NCBI GenBank assembly: GCA_028690665.1
Contig: JAQVAV010000002.1
Location: 248,001-312,000, forward strand
Source of the DNA: Paludibacter sp.
Lineage (GTDB): Bacteria; Bacteroidota; Bacteroidia; Bacteroidales; Paludibacteraceae
Direction of reading: 5' to 3'
Length of the DNA: 64,000 nucleotides
Shown here: positions 36,369 through 46,732 of the stretch, one piece after another
How positions within the stretch are numbered: the stretch's first letter is position 1
How the letters are laid out: each line of letters begins with the position of its first letter
Position numbers and translations under genes: made by a program
The notes under the pieces: generated by a model
Told to the model about the DNA's origin: nothing
The model's input: the letters and a program-made list of their open reading frames with translations, nothing else
Database searches by the model: none

Positions 36369-36902
36369 CTATATACCTAAGATTTTTGCATTTACATGGA
36401 GTTTAGCATCTATCCTAATGTCGTACTGTTCGGTATTAACTTCATCGGTTACAGTCTTCACTTTCAATGTGAATTCATCTTTGAAAATAAATTCTTTTAA
36501 GTCAGCATCCGAAACATTGAGCATGATTGTATTTGCGCTGGCAGGTATGCTGTCGAGCCATGCGATTTTAGTATCCGTCTCTCCGTCGGCCGAAATATAA
36601 ACTTCTATCGATTGTAAAATGCTAAAATCTTCATCCTCCGGACTTTCAACCGTCAGTTTTAATTCTGAAAGGTTGATTTCTTCAACTAAGTCCTTGCTTG
36701 TGTTGTTGGCCGAAAATGTACTGCTTGAATTGCTGGTGACTGCCGGTGTAGGAATTGTGAATGGTGTATTAACTTTGAAGGTTGGCTCAATGCTTACGGT
36801 TTGGGTAAAATTCATATTGAACTGGGTGAGTTTATCCAAATTCTTGCACGATGAGAGGAATAGTAGTAATGCAACTATTGTTGCGATATTGATTTTGTTC
36901 AT
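36369..36902 (-). CDS. Hypothetical lipoprotein
   Basis: This protein of 177 residues has a lipoprotein signal (MNKINIATIVALLLFLSSC, Cys19). The mature part is rich in Thr, Ser and acidic residues with predicted beta strands: QTVSIEPTFKVNTPFTIPTP, NLSELKLTVESPEDEDFSILQSIEVYIS and IDAKLHVNAKILGI. I do not recognise a family with certainty. It lies between truA and the acyl-CoA synthetase gene on the same strand, and no functional link is visible. Codon use looks like its neighbours, so it is a normal resident gene. Confidence 0.72.
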   Translation of the reverse strand: MNKINIATIVALLLFLSSCKNLDKLTQFNMNFTQTVSIEPTFKVNTPFTIPTPAVTSNSSSTFSANNTSKDLVEEINLSELKLTVESPEDEDFSILQSIEVYISADGETDTKIAWLDSIPASANTIMLNVSDADLKEFIFKDEFTLKVKTVTDEVNTEQYDIRIDAKLHVNAKILGI

Positions 36903-36984
36903 TTGTGAAATGTATTTATGGATTATCTTAGTTATAAAAACAAAGAAACAGATTAACTTTTAATCTGTTCCCTGTTTTTGTACT

Positions 36985-38748
36985 TTACGCAAATAGTTTT
37001 TCAATTCTGTCAGCATAAAATTTTTCAATCACATTGCGTTTTATTTTCAGGGTAGGAGAGAGGAAACCTGCCGGTTGTGTCCATTCTTCCGGCACAAGCT
37101 GGTAACGTTTAACCTGCTCATAATCGCCGAAGAACTGATTGTAATGTTTCACCTCTTCCTGATAACGTTTTACAATTTCTGGGTGCTGAATCATTTCTTC
37201 GTTGGTTGTGTAAGAAATTTTGTGTTTACCGCACCATGACTTGAGATATACAAAATCGGGAGAAATCAATGCTCCGGCAAATTTTTTGTTTTCTCCGAGT
37301 ACAATCATATTATCAATCAGGGGCGATTCTGTAAACTTCGACTCAACAAGTTGAGGATTTACATATTTTCCCATGGATGTTTTAAAGATTGATTTCAGCC
37401 TTCCTGTAATGATTAACTGGCCTTCAGAAGTAAACTGTCCGGTGTCACCTGTATGGAACCAGCCTTCGTCATCAATTACTTCCTTGGTTAATTCAGGATC
37501 TTTGTAATATCCCATCATGACGTTGTGACCACGACAAATGATTTCGTCGCGATCACCAAGTTTCACCTCCACTCCCGGAAGAGGAAGACCGACAGTTCCA
37601 AACTTCCGACCATTTTTGCCACGTTGGCTTACTGCAATTACCGGCGAAGTTTCACTCAGTCCGTAACCTTCAAAAACCGGCATGCCGATAGCCGAAAAAA
37701 ACGAAGCGATGTGGGTCTGGATGGCGGAACCACCTGAAACAACAATGTCAAAGTTACCACCAATGGCAGCTCTCCATTTACTGTAAATAAGCTTGTCGGC
37801 GAGTTTATGCTGGAACATATACCATTTGCTCATGCCTTCAAGATGGTATTTTGTTGCCAGATTAAAGGCCCAATAATAAATCACTTTCTGGAAATAAGAG
37901 AGCTTTTTGCCCGAGAGGTAAAGTTTATCGTAAATTTTTTCGAGCAGGCGGGGCACGGCAGACATCATTGTAGGATTTATTTCCTTGATGTTTTCAGCAA
38001 TGGTGCCAAGATTTTCGGCATAATAAACCGACATGCCAAGATATTGATAAAGATAAACCAGCATGCGTTCGTAAGCATGACAGAGAGGAAGAAAGCTTAA
38101 TGCTACCTTACTCCATTTAGCCGGAGTCATTTCTAAATTTTTGATCTGGTTGACAACATTATTATGTGACAACATAACTCCTTTCGGGTTTCCTGTTGTT
38201 CCTGATGTGTAAATGATTGTGGCCAAATCTTCCGGTTTAATAGATGATTTTAATTCATTGAGCCGGGTCTCATCCGGCTCCTTTTTACCAAGTTCAATTA
38301 ATTGATCAAGATATTTAAAATCACTGTCGATATTGTTGAATGTATAAACTTCCTGTAATGTTTTCAATTCGGGAAGGATGGGTTTTAGCTTGTTTCTGAG
38401 TTCTTTGCCTTCCATGAAAATCATTTTCATTTCAGCATGATTCAGAATATATCTGTAATCTTCCTGGCTGATAGTTGGATAAATTGGAATTGAAACTGCT
38501 CCGATTTGCATAATTGCAAAATCAATCATGTTCCACTCCGGGCGATTACTGCTCACAAGACCGATTTTGTCTCCGGGTTTAATTCCCGATTTTAAAAGGC
38601 CTAAACTTATGTATTTTATAAGATCAACGTATTCCTGAATACTGAATTTTACCCATTGCCCGTTGCGTTTTGCAGCCAAAGCCGCGTGTTGTTCCGGGTA
38701 CTTTTCGAGATAATAATCCGGAATATCAAATAAACGTGTAACTTCCAT
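36985..38748 (-). CDS. Long-chain acyl-CoA synthetase (AMP-forming)
   Basis: This cytoplasmic or membrane-associated enzyme of 587 residues activates fatty acids with ATP and CoA. The P-loop-like core IIYTSGTTGNPKGVMLSH, VFEGYGLSETSPVIAVS, WFHTGDTGQF and GRLKSIFKTSMGKYVNPQ follow in the order of the FadD/ACSL family. The C-terminal LSPTLKIKRNVI carries the catalytic-type Lys region. The length is typical of the bacterial FadD15-like long-chain group. It lies alone between two terminator-like structures. Confidence 0.92.
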   Translation of the reverse strand: MEVTRLFDIPDYYLEKYPEQHAALAAKRNGQWVKFSIQEYVDLIKYISLGLLKSGIKPGDKIGLVSSNRPEWNMIDFAIMQIGAVSIPIYPTISQEDYRYILNHAEMKMIFMEGKELRNKLKPILPELKTLQEVYTFNNIDSDFKYLDQLIELGKKEPDETRLNELKSSIKPEDLATIIYTSGTTGNPKGVMLSHNNVVNQIKNLEMTPAKWSKVALSFLPLCHAYERMLVYLYQYLGMSVYYAENLGTIAENIKEINPTMMSAVPRLLEKIYDKLYLSGKKLSYFQKVIYYWAFNLATKYHLEGMSKWYMFQHKLADKLIYSKWRAAIGGNFDIVVSGGSAIQTHIASFFSAIGMPVFEGYGLSETSPVIAVSQRGKNGRKFGTVGLPLPGVEVKLGDRDEIICRGHNVMMGYYKDPELTKEVIDDEGWFHTGDTGQFTSEGQLIITGRLKSIFKTSMGKYVNPQLVESKFTESPLIDNMIVLGENKKFAGALISPDFVYLKSWCGKHKISYTTNEEMIQHPEIVKRYQEEVKHYNQFFGDYEQVKRYQLVPEEWTQPAGFLSPTLKIKRNVIEKFYADRIEKLFA

Positions 38749-38771
38749 TCTGTTCTCGTTATGTATTAGTA

Positions 38772-38820
38772 AAAAAGATTTGCCCGCAAATATAACTTTT
38801 TATTGTCATATTGCGGGCAA
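38772..38820 (-). terminator. Terminator after purT
   Basis: On the minus strand a perfect 10-bp stem (TTGCCCGCAA with TTGCGGGCAA, at 38811-38820 and 38780-38789) has an A+T-rich loop of about 21 bases and is followed by ATCTTTTTTAC. It lies between purT and the acyl-CoA synthetase. A TATATTTG -7-like box inside the stem could drive the latter. Confidence 0.8.
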
Positions 38821-38896
38821 TAAATTATATGATATATATCACCAAATTGTTGAAATTGAATTTCTTGTAAAAAGAAACCCCTTTCGGAATGATGCT

Positions 38897-40081
38897 TTAC
38901 AATGAATTAATTTTTACGGCATGAGCAGCTTGTTCGGCTTTTGCACGTGCTTCGTCTGTATTATTTCCTGTTGCGAGTATAACTCCCATTCGTCTTCCCG
39001 GTTTGCATAACGGTTTCCCAAATAAGCGAATTTTTGTGTCGGGAATATGAACGGCTTCCGTGATGTCAAATGTCGGATTCCACATTTCTTCAGTAGCTTT
39101 AATCACATGAGTTGCTCCTGGTTGTATCAGCTTTGTATCGACCGGTAAACCTAAAATAGCACGAATATGCAATTCAAATTCAGACATTACCTGAGTTGCC
39201 ATGGTTACCATCCCTGTATCATGCGGACGTGGAGAAACTTCGCTGAAAATGACTTTTCCGTTTTTAATAAACAATTCCACGCCAAAAATACCGTAGCCAC
39301 CCAAAGCATCAGTAACCTTTTGGGCAATTTCTTCTGCCTGTCGGATAGTTTCCGGCTCCATTTGGCAGGGTTGCCAGCTTTCATGGTAATCGCCACTGAT
39401 TTGTACGTGACCAATCGGAGCGCAAAATTTTGTGCCGAAAGCGCTTCTGACCGTAAGTAGTGTAATTTCGTAATCAAAGGTTATGAATTCTTCGATAATG
39501 ACACGACTTCCAATACCGCGAGCCGCTTCGTGAGCATAAGTCCATGCTTTGTTGATGTCGGCTTCAGTTTTTATGGTACTCTGGCCTTTTCCCGAAGAAG
39601 ACATGATAGGTTTTGTTACACAGGGAATACCAATTTCTTTTACAGCTGCCTGAAACTCTTCGGCAGTGTCGGCAAAAAGATATTTTGCGGTAGGTAATTG
39701 TAATGTTTCGGCTGCCAGACGGCGAATGCCTTCGCGGTCCATGGTCAGACGTGCTGCATGAGCTTTAGGGATGATGTGGAATCCTTCTCCTTCTAATTGC
39801 TCAAGCATGACAGTATCAATAGCCTCGATTTCAGGAACAATTAATGCCGGGTTTTCACGTTCGATGACGGCTCTGAGAGCTTTCCCGTTTTTCATGTCAA
39901 TGACGTGACTACGGTGAGCTGCCTGCATTGCCGGAGCATTTTCGTACGAATCAACCGCTATTGTTTCAACTCCGAGACGCTGAGCCTCAATTACCATTTC
40001 TTTACATAGTTCACCACTTCCCAAAAAAAGAATGCGGGTTGCACCTCTTTGGAGTGGGGTGCCGATTGTAATTAATGACAT
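38897..40081 (-). CDS. purT: Formate-dependent phosphoribosylglycinamide formyltransferase
   Basis: This ATP-grasp enzyme of 394 residues makes formyl-GAR from GAR, formate and ATP, an alternative to folate-dependent PurN in purine synthesis. It has the N-terminal [13 protein letters not shown] motif, the ATP-grasp centre ([16 protein letters not shown]) and a metal-binding [14 protein letters not shown] loop. The length matches E. coli PurT (392). A TACTTTTG -7-like box at 40101-40108 on the minus strand may be its promoter, but no -33 was found. Confidence 0.95.
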   Translation of the reverse strand: MSLITIGTPLQRGATRILFLGSGELCKEMVIEAQRLGVETIAVDSYENAPAMQAAHRSHVIDMKNGKALRAVIERENPALIVPEIEAIDTVMLEQLEGEGFHIIPKAHAARLTMDREGIRRLAAETLQLPTAKYLFADTAEEFQAAVKEIGIPCVTKPIMSSSGKGQSTIKTEADINKAWTYAHEAARGIGSRVIIEEFITFDYEITLLTVRSAFGTKFCAPIGHVQISGDYHESWQPCQMEPETIRQAEEIAQKVTDALGGYGIFGVELFIKNGKVIFSEVSPRPHDTGMVTMATQVMSEFELHIRAILGLPVDTKLIQPGATHVIKATEEMWNPTFDITEAVHIPDTKIRLFGKPLCKPGRRMGVILATGNNTDEARAKAEQAAHAVKINSL

Positions 40082-40173
40082 ATTGTATGATTTTAAGCTG
40101 CAAAAGTAACTATTTCTTTTTAATGATTAAAACAGTAAGTGTCTGTTTGTTTTTATTTTAAATTCTTTCTAAG

Positions 40174-40280
40174 CTGTAAAAGTTTTAATCACTGTTGTAA
40201 AGTTTTTTTACAGTGGTTTCTGTGTGATATGCTGTAAGTGCTTGATATGTAAATACTTGTTTTTGTGGCATGACTTTGGA
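40174..40280 (+). promoter_or_regulatory. Sigma-54-type promoter with upstream inverted repeat
   Basis: TGGCATG-ACTT-TGGA at 40266-40280 fits the sigma-54 pattern TGGCACG-N4-TTGCW with the correct GG-to-GC spacing; one base of the -12 element differs. An inverted repeat TGTAAA-N5-TTTACA at 40196-40212 and two more CTGTAA half-sites (near 40174 and 40231) lie 55-95 bases upstream, where an NtrC-type activator would bind. An NtrC-family regulator is encoded at 51281-52624, which supports the call. No TAnnTTTG box was seen here. Confidence 0.62.
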
Positions 40281-40323
40281 TTCGTAAAATGACGAATTGG
40301 AAGTTTTTTTAGATTGATTTTTT

Positions 40324-41646
40324 ATGAGAAAATATATAATTACAATTGTATTGTTGATCATGGGGCTTGCAACTTTTGCCCAAACTAAAGCGTGGAATTT
40401 GAAAACTTGTATTGAGTTTGGACTTACTCATAGTTCTACTATAAAAAAGCAACAGGCTCAGGTCGAAATTTACAAACAAAATTACAAAGAAGCTGTTGGA
40501 GGGTTATTTCCTTCTCTTAAAGCCTCGTCAGATGGAACTACTTATTTCGGACGTGTACTTGATAAAGACAATTATAAATATGTAAATACAAATACGGTTT
40601 ATAATGAATATCAGATCTATTCATCGGTGACATTGTTCGATGGATTTTCACAAGTAGCCAAAGTTCGTATGGAACGTATGAATAAACAGAAAGGATTGCA
40701 ACAGCTACAACTCCGGAAAGACATGCTGGCCTACGAGATTATGGAACTTTTTTTCAATGTGCAATATTATCAGGGAACGGTGAAATTGGCTGATGATCAA
40801 CTTTGGGAAAGTTTTGCCAATTTGAAGAAAGTGCAAAAGATGGAGGAGTTGGGGCTGAAATCCAAACCTGATATTGCTGAAATAGAAGCAAAAGCTTCAC
40901 AAGATAGTTTCTTGCTCGTGAAACAGCAGAACCTTCTTCAACAGGAAATTATCAAACTGAAAAATAAAATCAATTTTCCGGTAGATAGCGATATTATAAT
41001 CAAACAATATGATTCGGTAATACTTGTCGGAAAGCCTACCGAAAATGCTTTTGATATATATAAGCAGGCCTTGAGTTATTCTCCGCAGATCAAAGCTTCG
41101 GAACAGACTGTGAAAGTTTCGGAACAAGCTGTAAATGAAGCCCGGGGAAATTTATTTCCGACCCTTTCATTATATGGAGGATATAATACATATTTTACCC
41201 GACTGATGAATGGCTCAAGTTATACACCTTTCCGGGATCAACTCAACAACAATCAGAATTATTATGTCGGATTATCGCTCTCGGTTCCTATTTTTACAGG
41301 ATTCTCACGTCAGAGCGCTGTTCAAAGAAATAAGCAGCAACTGGTTATAGCCAAATATGAATTTGACGACACACGACGGACACTTTACAGTGACATAGAG
41401 CAAACGGTAGCCGATGTCAAAGGTAAAGCTGAAGAATATATTTATGCACAAAAACAATGTCGGTCGATGCAAACAGCCCATGAAGCTAATTTAAAAAAAT
41501 ACGAAATGGGTATGATCAGTGCTTTGGAACTCAATACCAGTGCCAACCGTTTGTTGCAGGCGCAGGTTGATGAATTGAATACCAGCCTGCAATATCAACT
41601 CAAAAGCAGAATGCTGAATTATTATAAAGGAAATTCATTTTATTAA
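40324..41646 (+). CDS. TolC-family outer-membrane efflux protein
   Basis: This protein of 440 residues has a signal peptide ending in ATFAQ and the repeated outer-membrane-factor pattern: long alpha-helical stretches (KQQAQVEIYKQNYKEAVG, ANLKKYEMGMISALELNTSANRLLQAQVDELN) alternating with strands that form the barrel (PSLKASSDGTTYFG, PTLSLYGGYNTYF). This is TolC architecture. It is the first gene of a six-gene export operon behind the sigma-54-like promoter. The adaptor follows after 76 bases. It should complete the tripartite export path through the outer membrane. Confidence 0.93.
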   Translation: MRKYIITIVLLIMGLATFAQTKAWNLKTCIEFGLTHSSTIKKQQAQVEIYKQNYKEAVGGLFPSLKASSDGTTYFGRVLDKDNYKYVNTNTVYNEYQIYSSVTLFDGFSQVAKVRMERMNKQKGLQQLQLRKDMLAYEIMELFFNVQYYQGTVKLADDQLWESFANLKKVQKMEELGLKSKPDIAEIEAKASQDSFLLVKQQNLLQQEIIKLKNKINFPVDSDIIIKQYDSVILVGKPTENAFDIYKQALSYSPQIKASEQTVKVSEQAVNEARGNLFPTLSLYGGYNTYFTRLMNGSSYTPFRDQLNNNQNYYVGLSLSVPIFTGFSRQSAVQRNKQQLVIAKYEFDDTRRTLYSDIEQTVADVKGKAEEYIYAQKQCRSMQTAHEANLKKYEMGMISALELNTSANRLLQAQVDELNTSLQYQLKSRMLNYYKGNSFY

Positions 41647-41722
41647 TTTAAACAATTAAACTATTTACCCTTCTTCAAAGGCAATCAAAGGTAAATTGTA
41701 GAAGATAAAATCGTAGAAAATT

Positions 41723-42973
41723 ATGGATATTCAACTCGAAAAGAAAAAGGGAATCAGAAAAAAACATATACCCTACATTATTGGTGGTATAGCTGTAGCA
41801 GCTTTGGTCATTTGGCTTATCGCCGGGAATCATGCAAAACGGATGAATGTTGACAAACAGACGCTTATCGTAGAAAACGTAACAAAAGGACAATTCAACG
41901 ATTATATCAGAATCAGCGGGCAGGTGGAGCCGATCAACACCATTCAGCTCAGTGCTATTGAAGGCGGAATTGTTTCCGAAAAATTAGTAGAAGAAGGCAC
42001 TTTTGTTCATAAAGGCGATGTGATTGTCCGCTTAAAAAATTCTATGCTGAATCTGAATATTCTGGATAGTGAAGCCCAATTGGCAGAAAAACAGAATTTT
42101 TTGAGGAATACGCTGGTCTCGATGGAGCAGGAACGTCTCGGTCTGAAAAAAGAACGCTTGCAACTCGATTTGGATGTTGCTCGCAAAAAACGTAAATACG
42201 ACCAATACAAACAATTGGACGGCGAAAAAATGGTGTCGCACGAAGATTATCTGCAAGCCAAAGAAGATTATGAATTTGCCGTTAATAACCGGAAATTAGT
42301 GATTGAACGCCAAAAGCAAGACTCTATATTTCGTGGTATTCAGGTACAGCAAATGGAAGAAAGCCTCAAAAATATGCGCGAAAATCTTTTGTTGGTGAAA
42401 CAACGCGTGGACAATCTGAACGTGAAAGCACCTATCGACGGTCAATTGGGTTTGCTGGAAGTGGAAGAAGGCCAATCTATAGGTACTGGAAGTCGCATCG
42501 GACAAATCAGTATATTGTCTGATTATAAAATTGAAGCCCAGATTGATGAACATTATATCGACAAGGTTCGTCCGGGACTAAGCGCCACTTTCGAGCGTCA
42601 GGATAAGAATTTTGCCCTGCGTGTTCGCAAAGTTTATCCCGAAGTACGTGACAAACAATTCAAAACCGATTTTGTATTTGTAGGCGAACGTCCTGATAAC
42701 ATCCGGCCCGGACAAACTTATTATATCAGCCTGCAATTAGGTCAACCAGCTGAAGCTATTTTAGTTCCAAGAGGTTCTTTTTACCAAACTACCGGCGGCC
42801 AGTGGATTTTTGTAGTATCAAAAGATGGCAAGATCGCAACACGAAGAAATATCAGTGTCGGTCGTCAAAACCCGCTCTATTACGAAGTGCTCAGCGGGCT
42901 TCAACCCGGAGAGAAAGTCATTACTTCAGGATATGAAAATTTTGGTGACAATCAGGAACTTATTTTAAAATAA
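41723..42973 (+). CDS. HlyD/MacA-type periplasmic adaptor
   Basis: This protein of 416 residues has one N-terminal membrane anchor (about 15-36: IPYIIGGIAVAALVIWLIAG), then a split lipoyl domain, a long coiled-coil hairpin (about 105-225) and beta-barrel and membrane-proximal domains with GQTYYISLQLGQPAEAILVPRG. This is the membrane-fusion protein fold that links the ABC permease and TolC. It follows the TolC-type gene. The absence of RND pump genes and the neighbouring FtsX-like permeases point to a MacAB-type system. Confidence 0.93.
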   Translation: MDIQLEKKKGIRKKHIPYIIGGIAVAALVIWLIAGNHAKRMNVDKQTLIVENVTKGQFNDYIRISGQVEPINTIQLSAIEGGIVSEKLVEEGTFVHKGDVIVRLKNSMLNLNILDSEAQLAEKQNFLRNTLVSMEQERLGLKKERLQLDLDVARKKRKYDQYKQLDGEKMVSHEDYLQAKEDYEFAVNNRKLVIERQKQDSIFRGIQVQQMEESLKNMRENLLLVKQRVDNLNVKAPIDGQLGLLEVEEGQSIGTGSRIGQISILSDYKIEAQIDEHYIDKVRPGLSATFERQDKNFALRVRKVYPEVRDKQFKTDFVFVGERPDNIRPGQTYYISLQLGQPAEAILVPRGSFYQTTGGQWIFVVSKDGKIATRRNISVGRQNPLYYEVLSGLQPGEKVITSGYENFGDNQELILK

Positions 42974-42996
42974 CAGCACATACTTAACATACAAAA

Positions 42997-44130
42997 ATGA
43001 GAAAAATTATAATCACTATCGGAATCATATTTGGCTTATTACATATAGTATCTGCCCAAAATAAAATAACGATCATCAATGCTAATAATAAAATTGTAAG
43101 CATTAAAGATGGCAAAAATTTGAAAAAAAACTACTGGACTATCACACCCGAAGCAAAACCGGATGTTTATGTCACATTTAATAAAAAAGTAACCTTTTAT
43201 ACCGATACTGATTCGATTACAGTAAAAGTAAATGATAAAAAAGACAGTGTCAATTTTATTATCTTATTGAATGGTAAAGACTCAGCTCTTACTCAGGTAA
43301 GATACCATAAACCCTATATTGAAGTTTTACGTAAGGGGGAAAAGTATAATTCAAAAGACAACCGACTAATCCCGGCTTTCACCTACCAATCTAAAGATGA
43401 TTCTAATCTTGTAAAATTAAGGCAATCCTTTCATCTTGATTCTGTAGCCGGTCAAGGAAATGAAGTTTCTCAAATTATCAACCTTATGCATTGGGTACAC
43501 AATATTGTGCGTCATGATGGCAGTAGCTCCAATCCTGAATTGAAAAATGCCATCGATTTGATTAAGATATGCCATACAGAAAACCGTGGTGTCAATTGTA
43601 GAATGATGGCCACCATATTGAACGAATGTTATCTGGCTATGGGCTTTCCATCCAGATTTGTCACTTGCATGCCCCGCGAAACCAATTTTGACGATTGTCA
43701 CGTAATCAATATGGTTTATTCCCGTGATTTGAAAAAGTGGATATGGATGGATCCTACATTCGATGCATACGTTATGGATGAGAAAGGAAATTTATTGGGA
43801 CTTGAAGACGTACGCGAAAGATTGATAAAAGGAAAGATGCTGATTTTAAATCCTGATGCCAACTGGAACCGGAAGATATCCCAAACAAAAGCTGAATATT
43901 TAGAGACGTATATGTCTAAAAACTTATATCGGATGCAATGTTTGTCCGCCAGTAGCTACAACTCAGAAACACTTCTCTCCGGTCAGATAAAATATGCTGT
44001 CTATGTCGAATTATTACCGTTGGATGGAATAGAACAAACTCCGCAAAAAGTGGAGAAGAATTCTAAAAGTATAAGATATGTTGCATATAAGATTAATAAT
44101 CAGTCTCTTTTCTGGACAAAGCCGGAATAA
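42997..44130 (+). CDS. Secreted transglutaminase-like protein in an export operon
   Basis: This protein of 377 residues has a signal peptide ending in VSAQ and a core of the transglutaminase-like cysteine protease family. The Cys-His-Asp triad is visible: GVNCRMMA, CHVINMVYS and WIWMDPTFD. The length fits a single-domain periplasmic or outer-membrane-facing enzyme. Its position between the adaptor and permease genes is unusual for MacAB operons, so it may process or cross-link the exported peptide or an envelope substrate. It has only 23 bases to the adaptor gene and 103 to the next permease gene. Confidence 0.82.
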   Translation: MRKIIITIGIIFGLLHIVSAQNKITIINANNKIVSIKDGKNLKKNYWTITPEAKPDVYVTFNKKVTFYTDTDSITVKVNDKKDSVNFIILLNGKDSALTQVRYHKPYIEVLRKGEKYNSKDNRLIPAFTYQSKDDSNLVKLRQSFHLDSVAGQGNEVSQIINLMHWVHNIVRHDGSSSNPELKNAIDLIKICHTENRGVNCRMMATILNECYLAMGFPSRFVTCMPRETNFDDCHVINMVYSRDLKKWIWMDPTFDAYVMDEKGNLLGLEDVRERLIKGKMLILNPDANWNRKISQTKAEYLETYMSKNLYRMQCLSASSYNSETLLSGQIKYAVYVELLPLDGIEQTPQKVEKNSKSIRYVAYKINNQSLFWTKPE

Positions 44131-44233
44131 GAGAGAGGAATAATTTTAAAATAAAAGTAAATTCGGTTAAAAAATATTATTTAAATGCTGAAGTCGTTTC
44201 TAATGTAGCCTTCGGACATAAAACTTATAAGAT

Positions 44234-46603
44234 ATGATAAACAATATTCGACTGGCATTCAGAACTTTGTTTCGCAAAGGGAGCAACAATGGAGTAAGAA
44301 TCGTGTCTCTGGGAATCGGACTTGCGGTTAGTCTTGTTCTGATTGCCAAAGTATGTTTTGAGCAAAATTACGAAGATTTTTATCCTGATAACGATCGTAT
44401 TTATCAGATTCAGGAAAACTATAGTGTATCCGGCAATGAGTTTCAAGGCAGAGGTTGGGTTAGCGGTGGTGTAGCTCCAGGAATGAAAAACGAAATTCCA
44501 CAGGTAGAAGCAGCAACCCGGTTTACGTACTTTGCCAACGATGCAGTCTTCTATACCAATGATAAAAAAAGGCTGACAGGCGATTTTATTTTGGCTGACA
44601 ATTGTCTTTTTGATGTTTTGCCCCGCCCCATGCTTGTCGGTAATGCTAAAAAGGTATTGTCACAACCTATGTATGTGCTTATATCAAAGTCTTTAGCTAA
44701 AAAATTTGGTGAAAATCCGTCTGACATTATTGGTCAAACCATACAAATGGACGAATGGCCGGAGAATACGTTGGTGGTCGGTGGCGTTTTTGAGGATATT
44801 CCACGAAACTCGGATTATCGTTATGATGTGATTGTATCTCTCCCTTCCATTGGGAAATTTGTGGGGGATGGATCTGAAAACTGGCTGGGTAACGACCGGT
44901 ATTCATCTTATGTGAGGTTGACTAAAGGCACAAAACCGGAACAACTCACCAAAGCTATTCAGGAAATGCAATACAGGCATCAGGATAAGGAAGAAATGCG
45001 TAAAGCCGGATTTCAATTGTATTATTCATTGCTGCCCATTTCGTCACTTCACAGCAACTCTCCTGAAGTAAAGAAAATGTCGTTGCTTCTTGTTTTGCTC
45101 GCATTTGCAGTGATACTTACCGCAACACTTAATTATATTTTAGTGGCATTATCGTCGTTGGTAAAGCGAAGTAAAGAAATGGCCGTTCATAAATGTTATG
45201 GTGCCGGACAAAAAGAAATTTCAGGTATTATACTGACCGAAACCATAGTATTCCTGTCTATTTCAATCATTATAGCAATTCTGCTTACTGTAATTTTCAG
45301 GGAAACAATTGAAGACATCTTGATGGCGCCGATTTCATCTTTACTTTCTGCGAAAGTCATTCCCTGGTTGGTATTGGTTTGTGCAATTGTCTTTCTTCTT
45401 GTCGCTTTTATTCCGGCCAGAGCGTTTGCCAAAGTTCCTATTTCTTCAGCGTTTCGCAATTCTAAGGAGACGCGTAGAAAATGGAAATTGGCGTTGCTGT
45501 TTTTACAATTTATTGCCGCCACGTTTTTGGTCACTTTATTGGTCGTCATTGCCCAACAATACAATTTTATGGTGAACGACAATCCGGGTTATGAATATGA
45601 AAATATCGTTTATTGCTATTTGAGGGGAGCTTCTACTATCGATAAACAGAAAGCTATAGACGAACTTGGCAATCTACCATTTGTTGAGGCGACAGCTTCG
45701 TGTAATACTTTACCTGTTTTAGGAGCTTCCGGCAACAACGTAATGGAACAGGGTAGTGATAAAGAACTTTTCAATATCGCGGATTTATATGAAGTAACGG
45801 CTGATTATCTTGGGTTGATGAAAATCTCCATTGTTGATGGACAGAACTTCGAGCGCGGGTCTGCCGATTCAACCAAAGTGCTTATCAGTGAAAAAATGGC
45901 TCAAAAATTAGAGGGTATGCTCAACTGGAAAGACGGTGTAGTGGGTAAAAGTATTAATATTACAGAACATGGAATGGTTACCATAAAAGGTGTTTATAAA
46001 AATTTCAGGATTGGTTCTGTAAATTATGATGACTCCCGACCATCAGCTCTTTTTTACGGAGAATTTCCCAGCAATTATATTCTTATTCGTTTCAGACAAA
46101 TGAATCAGAAGAATATCATGCAGGTGACGCAAATTTTACAAAAGATTTTACCTGAAAAAGATATTGTGGTTACGCCCTACAAAGCAGAAGTTGTCAAATC
46201 TTACGAATCTTCTCGCTTGTTCCGCAATGCTGTAATGATTGGAGTTATCGTAACGCTTATCATTGTTCTGGCTGGGCTGATAGGTTACATACATGACGAA
46301 ACCAACCGTCGTGGTGCTGAAATAGCTATTCGGAAGGTGAATGGTGCTACAACCTCTGAAATTCTTCAATTATTTCTTCAAAATATTTTACGCATGTCAT
46401 TACCCGCATTATTGATAGGTGAACTGGTTGCAGTTTATAGTGCTAATAAATGGCTTGAAAATTTTTCGGCAAAAGCACCAGTTTCGGTTTGGTTATATAT
46501 CAGCTGTGCTTTATTTGTACTGATTATTATCGTCGGTTCGGTGGCTGTTACGGCTTATCGTACCGCTATTCAGAATCCGGTGGAAGCATTGAAAAGAGAT
46601 TAA
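44234..46603 (+). CDS. MacB/FtsX-like ABC transporter permease (1)
   Basis: This inner-membrane permease of 789 residues has the doubled FtsX layout common in Bacteroidota. A first transmembrane helix (about 20-42) is followed by a large periplasmic domain, then a cluster of three helices (about 285-400), another periplasmic domain with MacB_PCD character, and a C-terminal cluster (about 665-785) ending in ALKRD. The conserved helix motif EIAIRKVNGATTSEIL matches the FtsX domain. It probably exports peptides, lipids or drugs together with permease 2 and the ATPase. The two permeases are related but clearly diverged in sequence. Confidence 0.9.
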   Translation: MINNIRLAFRTLFRKGSNNGVRIVSLGIGLAVSLVLIAKVCFEQNYEDFYPDNDRIYQIQENYSVSGNEFQGRGWVSGGVAPGMKNEIPQVEAATRFTYFANDAVFYTNDKKRLTGDFILADNCLFDVLPRPMLVGNAKKVLSQPMYVLISKSLAKKFGENPSDIIGQTIQMDEWPENTLVVGGVFEDIPRNSDYRYDVIVSLPSIGKFVGDGSENWLGNDRYSSYVRLTKGTKPEQLTKAIQEMQYRHQDKEEMRKAGFQLYYSLLPISSLHSNSPEVKKMSLLLVLLAFAVILTATLNYILVALSSLVKRSKEMAVHKCYGAGQKEISGIILTETIVFLSISIIIAILLTVIFRETIEDILMAPISSLLSAKVIPWLVLVCAIVFLLVAFIPARAFAKVPISSAFRNSKETRRKWKLALLFLQFIAATFLVTLLVVIAQQYNFMVNDNPGYEYENIVYCYLRGASTIDKQKAIDELGNLPFVEATASCNTLPVLGASGNNVMEQGSDKELFNIADLYEVTADYLGLMKISIVDGQNFERGSADSTKVLISEKMAQKLEGMLNWKDGVVGKSINITEHGMVTIKGVYKNFRIGSVNYDDSRPSALFYGEFPSNYILIRFRQMNQKNIMQVTQILQKILPEKDIVVTPYKAEVVKSYESSRLFRNAVMIGVIVTLIIVLAGLIGYIHDETNRRGAEIAIRKVNGATTSEILQLFLQNILRMSLPALLIGELVAVYSANKWLENFSAKAPVSVWLYISCALFVLIIIVGSVAVTAYRTAIQNPVEALKRD

Positions 46604-46732
46604 TTTGCAGAAAGCTCCAATATTTAAAGATTTATGTTTTAATTAAATAAGAGCAATTTATAAAATATATAAGATGTCAATAGTTATCCGCAGACTTAAA
46701 ACTTCGGATCTAAGAATAAAAAAATAAAAAAA